From an uncultured Clostridia bacterium (lineage in GTDB: Bacteria; Bacillota; Clostridia; Christensenellales; Borkfalkiaceae), in the NCBI GenBank assembly GCA_947087265.1, contig CAMUBY010000003.1, positions 62,001 through 126,000 on the forward strand: a stretch of DNA of 64,000 nt. The letters run 5' to 3'. Positions 49,567 to 58,429 of the stretch are shown here, piece by piece (the stretch's first letter is position 1; every line of letters starts with the position of its first letter). The notes under the pieces are model-generated. The model made no database searches. It was given only the letters and a program-made list of their open reading frames with translations, and was not told where the DNA came from. Both the position numbers and the translations under genes were made by a program.

Positions 49567-51030
49567 ATGGAAGGCGTATTTCACATTGACAGCGGAGTCG
49601 GATTTGCCGTAATTTTAGCAATTATCCTGCTCTCCACAAAATTATTCGGTTTGCTGTTCCGCAAACTCGGATTGCCGCAAGTACTCGGCTATATCATCGC
49701 AGGGCTCTTAATCGGACCTGCTATCTTCGGCGAACTGTGCGGATATTCGCTCATCGGCTTTACGAAACTTGACAGCGAAGGAAACATCGTCAAAGCATAC
49801 AAATGCTTATTCCTGCTTTCAGGCAGCGGAGAAGGCGGTGCGTTCTCGCTCGGGAAAGACGGACTTGAAATCTTCTCCAAAATCGGCGTTTTGCTCCTGC
49901 TGTTCTCTACGGGACTCGAAACGAATCTGAAAGAACTCAAAAAGACGGGGCTTGCCGCAACGCTCATTGCCTGCGCGGGCGTTGCCGTTCCCATGGTGCT
50001 CGGCATTCTCATCTGCCTGCCCTTCGGAAATATCGGACTCGGCGCCAAAAACATTTATAACTGCATTTTCGTAGGCGCGATTTTAACGGCGACCTCGGTT
50101 GCGATTACCGTTTCCGTTTTGAAGGAACTCGGCAAAATTTCTTCCAAACTCGGCACGACGATTGTTTCGGCGGCGATTATCGACGACGTTATCGGCATCA
50201 TCGTGCTTTCGGTTGTGACAGGCATTGCGAAATCGGGTTCGAGCACGGCAACGGGCGGCTTTGAAGGCTTTAAGGCGACCTGGTACGGCACCATTATTAT
50301 GATTATTGCGTTCTTCGTAGTGGCGATTGCGCTCGGGTTCGGGCTTTCCAAACTCTTCCGCTGGCTGGAAAAGAAATGGCCGCAGACGCGCAGAATCCCC
50401 GTGTTCTCGCTTGCAATGTGCTTCTTCTATGCCTGGGTTGCGGAAGAAGTGTTCGGCGTTGCGGATATTACGGGCGCGTTCCTTGCAGGTCTCATTCTTT
50501 CGACGGCGCACCACGCGAGCGAATATACGGATAAGAAAGTAGAAGTCAATACCTATACCATGTTCGCCCCCGTGTTCTTTGCCAATATCGGTATTGCGAA
50601 TATTTCCTTCCTCGGCATGAACGGCTGGCTCGTTCTCTTCTCATTCCTTGCCGTACTGATGGGACTCATCGGAAAAATTGTCGGCTGCGGCGCCGTTGCC
50701 AAATGCTTCAAGTACAAATGGCGCGAAAGCGCGATTGCCGGCGTCGGCATGATGGCACGCGGCGAAGTTGCACTGATAGTCACCGCTACGGCGGTCAGCG
50801 CGGGCTTACCCGAACAATTCATGATTATGACAGTGCTTTTGATTTTAATTTCTTCGGTACTCACCCCTATCTTCTTAAAACTCCTCTATAAAGAAAAGAA
50901 ACCGCCCCAGGGAGGCGCGGCAGAGGGCGAACCTCAAACGGAGGAAACAGGCGACTTCGCGGAGGAACTTCCCGAAACGGAAGTACCCGGAGACGCGCCG
51001 CAACCTGCGGAAAGCACGGCTCAAAATTAA
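49567..51030 (+). CDS. CPA2-type cation:proton antiporter
   Basis: The protein has 487 residues and about 12 to 13 helices of the Na+/H+ exchanger fold: GLPQVLGYIIAGLLIGP, LLLLFSTGLETNLKEL, AAIIDDVIGIIVLSVV (two-Asp type ion site) and ADITGAFLAGLILS, then MMARGEVALIV. It ends in a 45-residue acidic, Pro-rich cytoplasmic tail; no TrkA-N or USP domain. It exchanges Na+ or K+ for H+. Monocistronic with tandem terminators. Confidence 0.93.
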   Translation: MEGVFHIDSGVGFAVILAIILLSTKLFGLLFRKLGLPQVLGYIIAGLLIGPAIFGELCGYSLIGFTKLDSEGNIVKAYKCLFLLSGSGEGGAFSLGKDGLEIFSKIGVLLLLFSTGLETNLKELKKTGLAATLIACAGVAVPMVLGILICLPFGNIGLGAKNIYNCIFVGAILTATSVAITVSVLKELGKISSKLGTTIVSAAIIDDVIGIIVLSVVTGIAKSGSSTATGGFEGFKATWYGTIIMIIAFFVVAIALGFGLSKLFRWLEKKWPQTRRIPVFSLAMCFFYAWVAEEVFGVADITGAFLAGLILSTAHHASEYTDKKVEVNTYTMFAPVFFANIGIANISFLGMNGWLVLFSFLAVLMGLIGKIVGCGAVAKCFKYKWRESAIAGVGMMARGEVALIVTATAVSAGLPEQFMIMTVLLILISSVLTPIFLKLLYKEKKPPQGGAAEGEPQTEETGDFAEELPETEVPGDAPQPAESTAQN

Positions 51031-51041
51031 ATTTTATAAGA

Positions 51042-51107
51042 AAGGCGCGCCGTGTTCGGCGCGCCTTGTTTTTTGTTTTGATTTGTGCGCCGTCGGCGCA
51101 CTTTTTA
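51042..51107 (+). terminator. Tandem terminators after the antiporter gene
   Basis: The first hairpin has AAGGCGCGCCG arms (51042-51067) and a T-run; the second has GTGCGCC/GGCGCAC arms (51085-51101) plus TTTTT. Confidence 0.85.
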
Positions 51108-52874
51108 TTATTCCACCGTAACGCTCTTTGCAAGGTTACGCGGTTTATCGGGATTGTTACCGCGCGCAATCGAAACGTAATACGCAAGCGCCTGCAAGGG
51201 CAATACCGAAAGCACGGGCGAAAACTCCTCTTTGCACGCGGGAATGAGCACGGAAGCCGAAACCTCTTTGCGCGTACAGTATTCCTCGAAACAAGTAATG
51301 AGAAACACCTTCGCGCCGCGCGCATACACTTCGTGAACGGCGTTCATCGTTTTATCTGCGCACGCGCGTTGGGTAATTACGGCAACGACGGGCGTGCTCG
51401 AATCGACAAGCGCGAGCGTTCCGTGTTTGAGTTCTCCCGCCGCATACCCCTCGCTCGGAAGGTAAGTGATTTCTTTAAGTTTCAGACTCCCTTCGAGCGA
51501 ACTCGCATAATCGGCGCCGCGTCCCAAAAAGAACACGCTCCGCGCGCCTAAAAAATGCGGCACCCAGCCGCGTACTTCTTCGCACGCTTCTTCCGCACAC
51601 TTTACCTTTTCAAGCAATGCGGTAATCTCCGTCAGGCACCCCTGCCGCCCCTTTGCCTGCGCAAGAGCTGACGCAAGCGAATACAGCAACACGATTTGCG
51701 CGTTAAAACTCTTGGTTGCCGCCACCGCCACTTCGCGCCCTGCGTTGGTGGGCAGAACGCAATCGGCAATGCGCGTGAGCGAGGAATACGCAACGTTCGT
51801 TACGGCGGCAAGATACGCCCCCTTACTCTTTGCAAGTTCCGCCGCCGCAAGCGTATCCGCCGTTTCTCCGCTTTGGCTGACGGCAATGACAAGCGTATGC
51901 GCCCGCACAATCGGGTTGAGGTAGCGGTACTCGCTCGCAATGCAAACCTCCACCGGAACGCGGCAGAGCGATTCTATCGCGTATTTGGCGCACAGTCCGC
52001 TATGGTATGCCGTACCGCAAGCGATGATTTGTATCTGCCCGGTATCTTTGAGAACTCCGTAAAATTCACGGTACGCCTCCACCGTAAAATCGTAAACGGA
52101 CTTTTTAAGCACTTCGGGAATTTCCGCCATTTCCTTGCGCATGAAATGACGGTAGCCCTTTTTATCGGGCGTTTCCTCTTCCGCGTCGTATTCTATTTTT
52201 TCCTTACGAATTTGCGTAAGATTGCAATCGAAAAAGTGAACCGTATCCGTAAGCAACGCAAACTCGCCGTCTTCGAGCGCGTAAACGTCGACGCCCGCGG
52301 CGGCAATTGCGGAAATATCGCTTGCGGCAAACACTTCTCCCTGCCCGATACCGACCACCAGCGGACTTGCTTTTCTGGCGCAGACGATACCGTGAAATTC
52401 CTCGCACAAAACGGCGAGAGCATAGGAGCCTTTCAAACGCCGCGTTGCGCTTTGAACGGCGGAAAGCAAATTCCCCTCATAGTAAAAAGAAATCAGATGC
52501 GCGATGACTTCGCTGTCCGTTTCGGATGCAAACGCCTCGCCGCGTGCGCGGCATTCCTCTTTGAGTTCGAACTCGTTTTCGATGATACCGTTATGCACGA
52601 CGGCAATGTTTTTGTAAACGTGCGGGTGAGCGTTACTTTCGGAAGGCGCGCCGTGCGTTGCCCAGCGCGTATGCCCGATGCCAGAATTTCCTTTGAGTTC
52701 CTTTGCGGAAAAAAGTTCGGATACCCTTCCCTTTCTGCGTACCACATTCAGTTTGCCGTCGTTTATGACGGCAATGCCTGCCGAATCGTAACCGCGGTAT
52801 TCGAGTTTTTCAAGACCGCCGAGCAGTACGGGCGCGGCGTTTTTTGTTCCCACGTATCCAACGATTCCGCACAT
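51108..52874 (-). CDS. glmS: Glutamine-fructose-6-phosphate aminotransferase (isomerising)
   Basis: The protein has 588 residues. N-terminal glutaminase with catalytic Cys2 (MCGIVGYVG) and GHTRWATHG; two SIS sugar-isomerase domains (about 270-420 and 440-575; CGTAYHSGL, VSQSGETADTL, LGRGADYASSLEGSLKLKEI); C-terminal NPDKPRNLAKSVTVE. It makes glucosamine-6-phosphate, the first step towards UDP-GlcNAc. Overlaps glmM by one base (TGATG), so no glmS ribozyme leader exists here. Confidence 0.98.
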   Translation of the reverse strand: MCGIVGYVGTKNAAPVLLGGLEKLEYRGYDSAGIAVINDGKLNVVRRKGRVSELFSAKELKGNSGIGHTRWATHGAPSESNAHPHVYKNIAVVHNGIIENEFELKEECRARGEAFASETDSEVIAHLISFYYEGNLLSAVQSATRRLKGSYALAVLCEEFHGIVCARKASPLVVGIGQGEVFAASDISAIAAAGVDVYALEDGEFALLTDTVHFFDCNLTQIRKEKIEYDAEEETPDKKGYRHFMRKEMAEIPEVLKKSVYDFTVEAYREFYGVLKDTGQIQIIACGTAYHSGLCAKYAIESLCRVPVEVCIASEYRYLNPIVRAHTLVIAVSQSGETADTLAAAELAKSKGAYLAAVTNVAYSSLTRIADCVLPTNAGREVAVAATKSFNAQIVLLYSLASALAQAKGRQGCLTEITALLEKVKCAEEACEEVRGWVPHFLGARSVFFLGRGADYASSLEGSLKLKEITYLPSEGYAAGELKHGTLALVDSSTPVVAVITQRACADKTMNAVHEVYARGAKVFLITCFEEYCTRKEVSASVLIPACKEEFSPVLSVLPLQALAYYVSIARGNNPDKPRNLAKSVTVE

Positions 52875-54214
52875 CAGATTCCCTCCCCCGCCGCTTTGGC
52901 GGCGCTTGCCACGCGCATAGCCGCCTCTTCGCAGACGGCCGCATTTTCCCCCTCGGCAAGTATTCTTACTACGGGCTCCGTTCCCGAAGCGCGCAGTAAA
53001 ATTCTGCCGCCTTGAAGCAAGCGTTCCGCCTCTTTCACGGCGTCTTTTACTTCCGCACTGTTGAGCACGGCGTGTTTATCCCGAACGCGGACGTTCGTCG
53101 TCTTTTGTGAAAACCGTACCAATCCCTTCGTAAGACAGGAGAGCGGACACTTGCTCTCCAATACGATTTCCGCAATTTTCAAAGCGGTCAGGATTCCGTC
53201 GCCCGTACTTGCGTATTTGCGGAAAATAATATGCCCCGATTGCTCGCCGCCTAACTGGTAGCCGCGCCGCAGCATTTCGTCGTACACGTTTTTATCGCCA
53301 ACGTCCGTAACGCTTAGCGCAATGCCATGCGCGTTGAGAGAACGCTTTAAGCCGAGATTGCTCATCACGGTAGCCGCAATTCCGCCGCCGTCCAACTCGC
53401 CGCGCTCGCTCAGATATTTGGCGCAAACGTAGAGGATTCCGTCGCCGTCAACGACTTCGCCGCGTTCGTCTACGCAGATACAGCGGTCGGCGTCGCCGTC
53501 AAACGCGAAACCCAAATCAAGCGAATTGGCAAGCACCAACGCCTGCAATTTTTCGGGGTGCGTGGAACCGCAATCGGTATTGATGTTGACGCCGTTCGGA
53601 CTTACCCCCGTGGAATAAACCTGCGCGCCGAGCGCATCGAACACCGCTTTAGAAATTGCCCACGCGCTGCCGTTGGCGCAATCCAGCCCCACGCGAAGCC
53701 CCCGAAAAGAAGTGCGCGGCAAAGAAAGCAGATAAGCAAGATAACGGTTTCTGCCCGCGACGTAATCGACGGTGCGCCCGATACCCTCGCCCACGGCAAG
53801 CGGAAGCGTTCCGCCGTCGAGGTACTCCTCCACAAGGCACAAAACGTTCTCTTCCATCTTTTCGCCCGCACTGTTCATGAGTTTGATGCCGTTATCCGAA
53901 TAGGGATTATGGCTTGCGGAAATCATGACGCCGCAATCGAAATTATCCGTGCGCGTTACGAAGGATACGGACGGCGTTGTGGTAACGTGAAGCAGATAAA
54001 CGTCCGCACCCGAAGCGGTTGCGCCTGCCGTGAGCGCGTATTCAAACATATACGAGGAAAGCCGCGTATCTTTTCCGACGACGATTTTCGGGCGTTCGTT
54101 TTTGCCCTTTGCGTAGTACCGACCGAGGTATCTGCCCACTCTGAACGCGTGTATGGCGGTGAGCGTTTCGTTTGCCTGACCGCGAAACCCGTCCGTTCCG
54201 AAATATTTGCTCAA
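52874..54214 (-). CDS. glmM: Phosphoglucosamine mutase
   Basis: The protein has 446 residues from a TTG at 54214, which gives the family start (x)SKYFGTDGFRG and has GGAGG upstream; an ATG at 54250 adds 12 unrelated residues. Catalytic serine loop ISASHNPYSDNGIKLM, metal loop DGDADRCI, sugar loop GGEQSGHII, and phosphate loop RASGTEPVVRI. It converts glucosamine 6-phosphate to the 1-phosphate. First in glmM-glmS. Confidence 0.97.
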   Translation of the reverse strand: MSKYFGTDGFRGQANETLTAIHAFRVGRYLGRYYAKGKNERPKIVVGKDTRLSSYMFEYALTAGATASGADVYLLHVTTTPSVSFVTRTDNFDCGVMISASHNPYSDNGIKLMNSAGEKMEENVLCLVEEYLDGGTLPLAVGEGIGRTVDYVAGRNRYLAYLLSLPRTSFRGLRVGLDCANGSAWAISKAVFDALGAQVYSTGVSPNGVNINTDCGSTHPEKLQALVLANSLDLGFAFDGDADRCICVDERGEVVDGDGILYVCAKYLSERGELDGGGIAATVMSNLGLKRSLNAHGIALSVTDVGDKNVYDEMLRRGYQLGGEQSGHIIFRKYASTGDGILTALKIAEIVLESKCPLSCLTKGLVRFSQKTTNVRVRDKHAVLNSAEVKDAVKEAERLLQGGRILLRASGTEPVVRILAEGENAAVCEEAAMRVASAAKAAGEGI

Positions 54215-54275
54215 ATTCCCCTCCGACGCGCATACCGCACGTATCGCCATTTTATGCGCGCAAACAAATTTGCGT

Positions 54276-54311
54276 GCAAAAGCGCGCCCGTTCATTCGGG
54301 CGCGCTTTTGC
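54276..54311. terminator. Terminator between glpK and glmM
   Basis: A perfect 15-bp stem (GCAAAAGCGCGCCCG arm) with a 6-nt loop. It closes the lemA-DUF2207-glpK unit. Confidence 0.88.
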
Positions 54312-54326
54312 ACATCGCATATTCTT

Positions 54327-55793
54327 TTATAACAACGTTCGTTCCACCGCGCGGCGGTATTCCTGATAAAACCGTTCGTATTCCTCCCTATCGCCCTGCG
54401 GCGTAAAGATACGCTCCGAACTTCTCATGCGCGGAATATCTTGTGCGGAAATCAACCCCAAAGAAACCGCGCACATAAGCGCCGCGCCGAGCGCGGTACT
54501 TTCGCGCTCCACGGGGCGGTTGATACTCACGCCCAAAACGTTTGCCTGAAACTGCATTAAAAAGTTATTCGCCGAAGCGCCGCCGTCGCATTTGAGCTCG
54601 CGCAGACAAATTCCGCTGTCCTCTTCCATACAGCAAGACAAATCTCTCGCGGCGTATGCAATACTTTCGAGTACGGCGCGCACCATGTGAGCGCGTCCAG
54701 TACTGCGCGTTAGTCCTGTAAAAAGTCCGCGCGCGTCGGGATTCCAATAGGGCGCGCCGAGCCCCGTAAACGCTGGCACGAAATACACGCCGCCGTTGCT
54801 TGTTACGCTCTCCGCAACCGCTTCGCTCTCCGCGCTCGTTTTCAACAGTCCCAAGCCGTCGCGCAGCCATTGCACCGCACTGCCTGCGTTGAACGCACTG
54901 CCTTCCAATGCATAAACCGTTTTACCGCCTGCCGAATAACCGATTGTCGTAAGCATTCCGCGCTTGGACTCTGCGCAGGTTTCCCCCGTATTGAAGAGCA
55001 GAAACAGCCCCGTACCGTAAGTAATTTTGCCGTCGCCCTCGCCCAAACAACCCTGCCCGAACAGAGCGGCTTGCTGGTCGCCCAGAACGCCTGCAATCGG
55101 AATACGCTTTCCTGCAATTTCCGTTTCGCCGAAACGCGCGTCCGAAGCGTAAACCTCGGGCAATATTTCGCACGGAAGCCCGAATATATTTAACAGTTCC
55201 CTATCCCAATCAAGCGTCTTGATATTGAACAGCATAGTACGCGAAGCGTTCGTAACGTCGGTTGCGAATACGCGCCCCTCGGTGAGCTTATAAACCAAAT
55301 AGCAATCTATCGTGCCTGCCGAAAGCCTGCCCTGTTCAAGCAGTGTTCGGGCTTCCGGTACGTTATCGAGTACCCAGCGGATTTTACTTGCGGAAAAGTA
55401 CGCGTCCGGCACCAACCCCGTACGTTCGCGTATTTTGCGAACGGATTCTTTGGAAATCGCGGCGCAGTATTCGCTCGTGCGGCGGCATTGCCACACAATG
55501 GCAGGGCAGACGGGCTCGCCCGTTTCCCTATCCCAAACCACAACCGTTTCGCGCTGGTTCGTAATGCCGATACCGGCTATGTTTTCCGCGCCGGCGAAGC
55601 GCACGCACTCGTTCAGGCAGTACGCTGCTTTATAATAAATTTCGTTGGCGTCCTGTTCTACCCAGCCCGGTTTCGGAAAGCTTTGCTTGATTTCCTGGCT
55701 TGCGCCGTGCACAAACTTTCCCGTTTTCAACTCATAAACGAATGCGCGGACGCTGGTCGTACCCGCGTCGAGCGCAAGAATATATTTCATCAT
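54327..55793 (-). CDS. glpK: Glycerol kinase
   Basis: The protein has 488 residues, a FGGY kinase: ALDAGTTSVRAF, GWVEQDANEI, GITNQRETVVVWDRETG, GVLGDQQAALFGQGCLGEGDGKITYGTG and LKCDGGASANNFLMQFQA. It phosphorylates glycerol to sn-glycerol 3-phosphate. Two adjacent ATGs (55793, 55790) are possible and the ribosome site is weak. It follows the DUF2207 gene by 12 bp; no glpF or glpD is in view. Confidence 0.96.
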   Translation of the reverse strand: MMKYILALDAGTTSVRAFVYELKTGKFVHGASQEIKQSFPKPGWVEQDANEIYYKAAYCLNECVRFAGAENIAGIGITNQRETVVVWDRETGEPVCPAIVWQCRRTSEYCAAISKESVRKIRERTGLVPDAYFSASKIRWVLDNVPEARTLLEQGRLSAGTIDCYLVYKLTEGRVFATDVTNASRTMLFNIKTLDWDRELLNIFGLPCEILPEVYASDARFGETEIAGKRIPIAGVLGDQQAALFGQGCLGEGDGKITYGTGLFLLFNTGETCAESKRGMLTTIGYSAGGKTVYALEGSAFNAGSAVQWLRDGLGLLKTSAESEAVAESVTSNGGVYFVPAFTGLGAPYWNPDARGLFTGLTRSTGRAHMVRAVLESIAYAARDLSCCMEEDSGICLRELKCDGGASANNFLMQFQANVLGVSINRPVERESTALGAALMCAVSLGLISAQDIPRMRSSERIFTPQGDREEYERFYQEYRRAVERTLL

Positions 55794-55805
55794 TTTCTTC
55801 GTAAA

Positions 55806-57749
55806 TCAACAGCCTCTGCCGCCGCCTCCGCCGAAGCCTCCGCCGCCGAAACCGCCTCCGAAACCGCCTCCGAAGCCTCCGCGCGACGAGCCGCTGCTTG
55901 AAGGTTTGGAAACCATATTGCGTGCGAATCCGCGATTCATGGAACGGTACAACGAATTCCAGATAAAACAGTCGAACACGAAATCGCCCACGCCGTAGCT
56001 TGCGTATGAGGGAGGCGCGATATCCAGCCCCTTGAATTTATCCGTCCAGGCGTTTGTAATGCCGAGTACCTGCGCGTAGGGAAGGATATGATAATACAGG
56101 TCGGGATTTTCTTTGAGCATAAACTGTATTTTATCGCGTTCGGTAAACAGGATAAACTGTTTGAAGCCGAGAATATGCCCGAGTTTTTTGCTATACTCTT
56201 CCGTAAAGCAAAGGCAGAACCCTGAAAGCGCGCCGAGCGCCGCACAAAAGGCAACGACGAGGAATTTCGTCCAATATCCGAACGCGGCAGAAGGCACCAA
56301 ACTGATTGCGGCCCCTATGCCGAGCCCCAACGCCGCGCTTCCGATAGCGGCGGCAATGCGCGCCGCTTTCCCCCACTTATACTGCCGCTGGGCGGCAATG
56401 AACGAGCCGAAAAAAGCAAACGCAAAGGAAAAGACCGAAGCCACGACCATTACCCAATACAGGTAACCGCGCGCAACCGTGAAGATAGGATACAGAAAAG
56501 TAAAACCGCCCAATAAGAGCACGGCGAAAACCGCAAGAAGCCCGATTGCGCCGAAGCCTTTGGAAGCATAAAGTTTTCCTGTTTCCCCTTTGACTGCCGA
56601 TTTTACCTCGCTCGCAGTGCTGTAAAATTTGTTGGAAAGTTGGGAAGAATAGACGGACTCCCTACCCTGGAACAACCCCTGGTAAAAGATTTTGCAGTGC
56701 GCGGGCATATCGGGGTCAAGAGGTTTGGAAGTGCGGTAGAGCAAAGGGTCGTCCTTATCCTGCGTCAAGTCGATATGCAGATACCCCTCGGAAGCGAGCC
56801 AGAATACGAGCGAGCCTAAATCCTCGTTATCTGTTTTATTGTCAATCAGCGTGCCCATCAAAAGCGGGTCCATCTCGTCGGGCGCAGTGAGATTCACCGT
56901 TTTTACCATGGTAGGTTGACGGCAAATAAATACCTTTACAAGCGCCGCGGCAAGCAGAAGCAATACGCCGATAATGAGCGCATAGACAATCGACATATCG
57001 AACGAAGCCGTCAGCACGCCCTTTTCAAAACTCAAATCGAGGGTAATGCCCGCCGACGTATAATAATCGCCGTCTTCGCCGTAATGCGGAATATCGCGCG
57101 GCAAACCGTTTGCCGTAAGTGTAAGGGTATTCCCGTTCTGTTCATATTCGACGTCACAATCGTTTCCCGCCGTTCCTCTTTCGCCCGAATAAACGGTGAA
57201 AGCGCGCAAGCCGTCGGGCACAGTAACGGAAACGGTTACGTTTTCAATCTCCGTCTGCCAGCCGTAACCGATGACGTCGAGCGGCAGATACCCTTCTTCT
57301 TTGAGCGCAGGCACGACCATTTCGTATGTAACCGTATAGGTGCGCTCCTGCCCTCTTACAAGCCCGTCGCCGCGCAGATAATACGAAAGAAAAGAAATAT
57401 CGTCCGTTTTGAAAAAAGGAGAAAAGTCCGTATTATCACACGTTGCTTTCACGTTTTTATAGCGCACGCCGCCGCCGAGCGGCAAATCGCGGATAATGCC
57501 GTGCGAACTGTAACCCGTAAACGAAGCGGTAATGATTTCCGTTACGGAAACGGTACGGTTTCTTTCCACCGTCATTTCCACATTGAAGTTTTCAATCGTA
57601 TAACCGTATTCAGCGTCATATACGCTCGTACTTCCGTATGCGCTTGCGGATACGGAAACGGGCGAGGTAACCCCCGCCCAAATACCAAGCGCGAGGAGTA
57701 ACACGGCAACAACCGCAATTATCCTCTTATTTCTCTTGATTTTTTTCAT
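55806..57749 (-). CDS. DUF2207 membrane protein with Gly-rich tail ending RGC, lemA partner
   Basis: The protein has 647 residues. Signal peptide (about 1-36), DUF2207 ectodomain (about 45-250; FNVEMTVERNRTVSVTEIIT, GIIRDLPLGGG), helix at about 257-277, cytoplasmic part, further helices at about 400-500, then a tail of GGFGGG repeats ending Arg-Gly-Cys. Paralogue of 35802-37727 with the same domain order and end. It lies 17 bp after lemA; LemA and DUF2207 proteins are often neighbours. The function is unknown. Confidence 0.87.
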   Translation of the reverse strand: MKKIKRNKRIIAVVAVLLLALGIWAGVTSPVSVSASAYGSTSVYDAEYGYTIENFNVEMTVERNRTVSVTEIITASFTGYSSHGIIRDLPLGGGVRYKNVKATCDNTDFSPFFKTDDISFLSYYLRGDGLVRGQERTYTVTYEMVVPALKEEGYLPLDVIGYGWQTEIENVTVSVTVPDGLRAFTVYSGERGTAGNDCDVEYEQNGNTLTLTANGLPRDIPHYGEDGDYYTSAGITLDLSFEKGVLTASFDMSIVYALIIGVLLLLAAALVKVFICRQPTMVKTVNLTAPDEMDPLLMGTLIDNKTDNEDLGSLVFWLASEGYLHIDLTQDKDDPLLYRTSKPLDPDMPAHCKIFYQGLFQGRESVYSSQLSNKFYSTASEVKSAVKGETGKLYASKGFGAIGLLAVFAVLLLGGFTFLYPIFTVARGYLYWVMVVASVFSFAFAFFGSFIAAQRQYKWGKAARIAAAIGSAALGLGIGAAISLVPSAAFGYWTKFLVVAFCAALGALSGFCLCFTEEYSKKLGHILGFKQFILFTERDKIQFMLKENPDLYYHILPYAQVLGITNAWTDKFKGLDIAPPSYASYGVGDFVFDCFIWNSLYRSMNRGFARNMVSKPSSSGSSRGGFGGGFGGGFGGGGFGGGGGRGC

Positions 57750-57766
57750 ATTCCTTTGAAATTTCC

Positions 57767-58357
57767 TTAAAACTGAACTTTTACAGGGTTACGTTCTTCC
57801 TCAGAGTCAAGTTCAAAATATTTGCGTTTTTCAAGTTTCATGCGGCGCGCCACCCAGCCCACAAAGAACATATCGATTTTCGTATTCATTTCTTTGACGG
57901 TACCGTTATAGTATCTGCGCGCGGAAGCGATTTCCGTTTCGATTTTCGTAAGCTGACCCTGCAAATCCATAAAGTTGGTGTTCGCTTTGAGTTCGGGATA
58001 CGCTTCTTTGAGTTTGAAGAGCGATTTCAACGTATGCGTAAGCGCGTTTTCCGCCGCGATTTTATCATCGCCCTTTGCGCTGATTGCCATGTTACGCGCT
58101 TTAATCACGGCTTCCAACGTGCCGCTCTCGTGTTTGGCGTACCCTTTCACCGTTTCTACGAGGTTGGGAATGAGGTCGTAGCGTTTTTTGAGCTGTACTT
58201 CGATGGTCGCCCAGCCCTCTTCCACGAGGTTTTTGAGTTTCTGTAACGTGTTGTAGGTGGAAACGTACCAAATGCCGAACGCAATGAGCAGTACCACGAC
58301 TACCGCGCCCGCAATAATGCCCGCAAGCGCACCGGTTGAAATCAACAAATTGTTCAT
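57767..58357 (-). CDS. LemA family protein
   Basis: The protein has 196 residues. One N-terminal membrane helix (about 8-32) is followed by the LemA coiled helical bundle: TYNTLQKLKNLVEEGWATIEVQLKKRYDLIPNLVETVKGYA, then ARRYYNGTVKEMNTKIDMFP-like end (here MFFVGWVARRM). AAGGAGG precedes the ATG. First gene of lemA-DUF2207-glpK. The family function is unknown, probably an envelope scaffold. Confidence 0.95.
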   Translation of the reverse strand: MNNLLISTGALAGIIAGAVVVVLLIAFGIWYVSTYNTLQKLKNLVEEGWATIEVQLKKRYDLIPNLVETVKGYAKHESGTLEAVIKARNMAISAKGDDKIAAENALTHTLKSLFKLKEAYPELKANTNFMDLQGQLTKIETEIASARRYYNGTVKEMNTKIDMFFVGWVARRMKLEKRKYFELDSEEERNPVKVQF

Positions 58358-58384
58358 AAGTTCCTCCTTATTTGTTCCGTTTAT

Positions 58385-58413
58385 ATTATACTATTTTTTT
58401 TATGAAAAATCAA
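58385..58413 (-). promoter_or_regulatory. Promoter of the lemA operon
   Basis: TTGATT (58408-58413), 17-bp spacer, TATAAT (58385-58390) on minus. Confidence 0.82.
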
Positions 58414-58429
58414 TACCGCGCAAACAATT

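Noticed and set aside
51042..51107. Possible glmS ribozyme or riboswitch near glmS
   Set aside because: The hairpins lie downstream of glmS and carry T-runs on the plus strand; glmS itself overlaps glmM, so it has no leader.
51696..53015. 439-codon open frame antisense to glmS and glmM
   Set aside because: It crosses the glmM-glmS junction antisense to two certain genes and has no recognisable domain.
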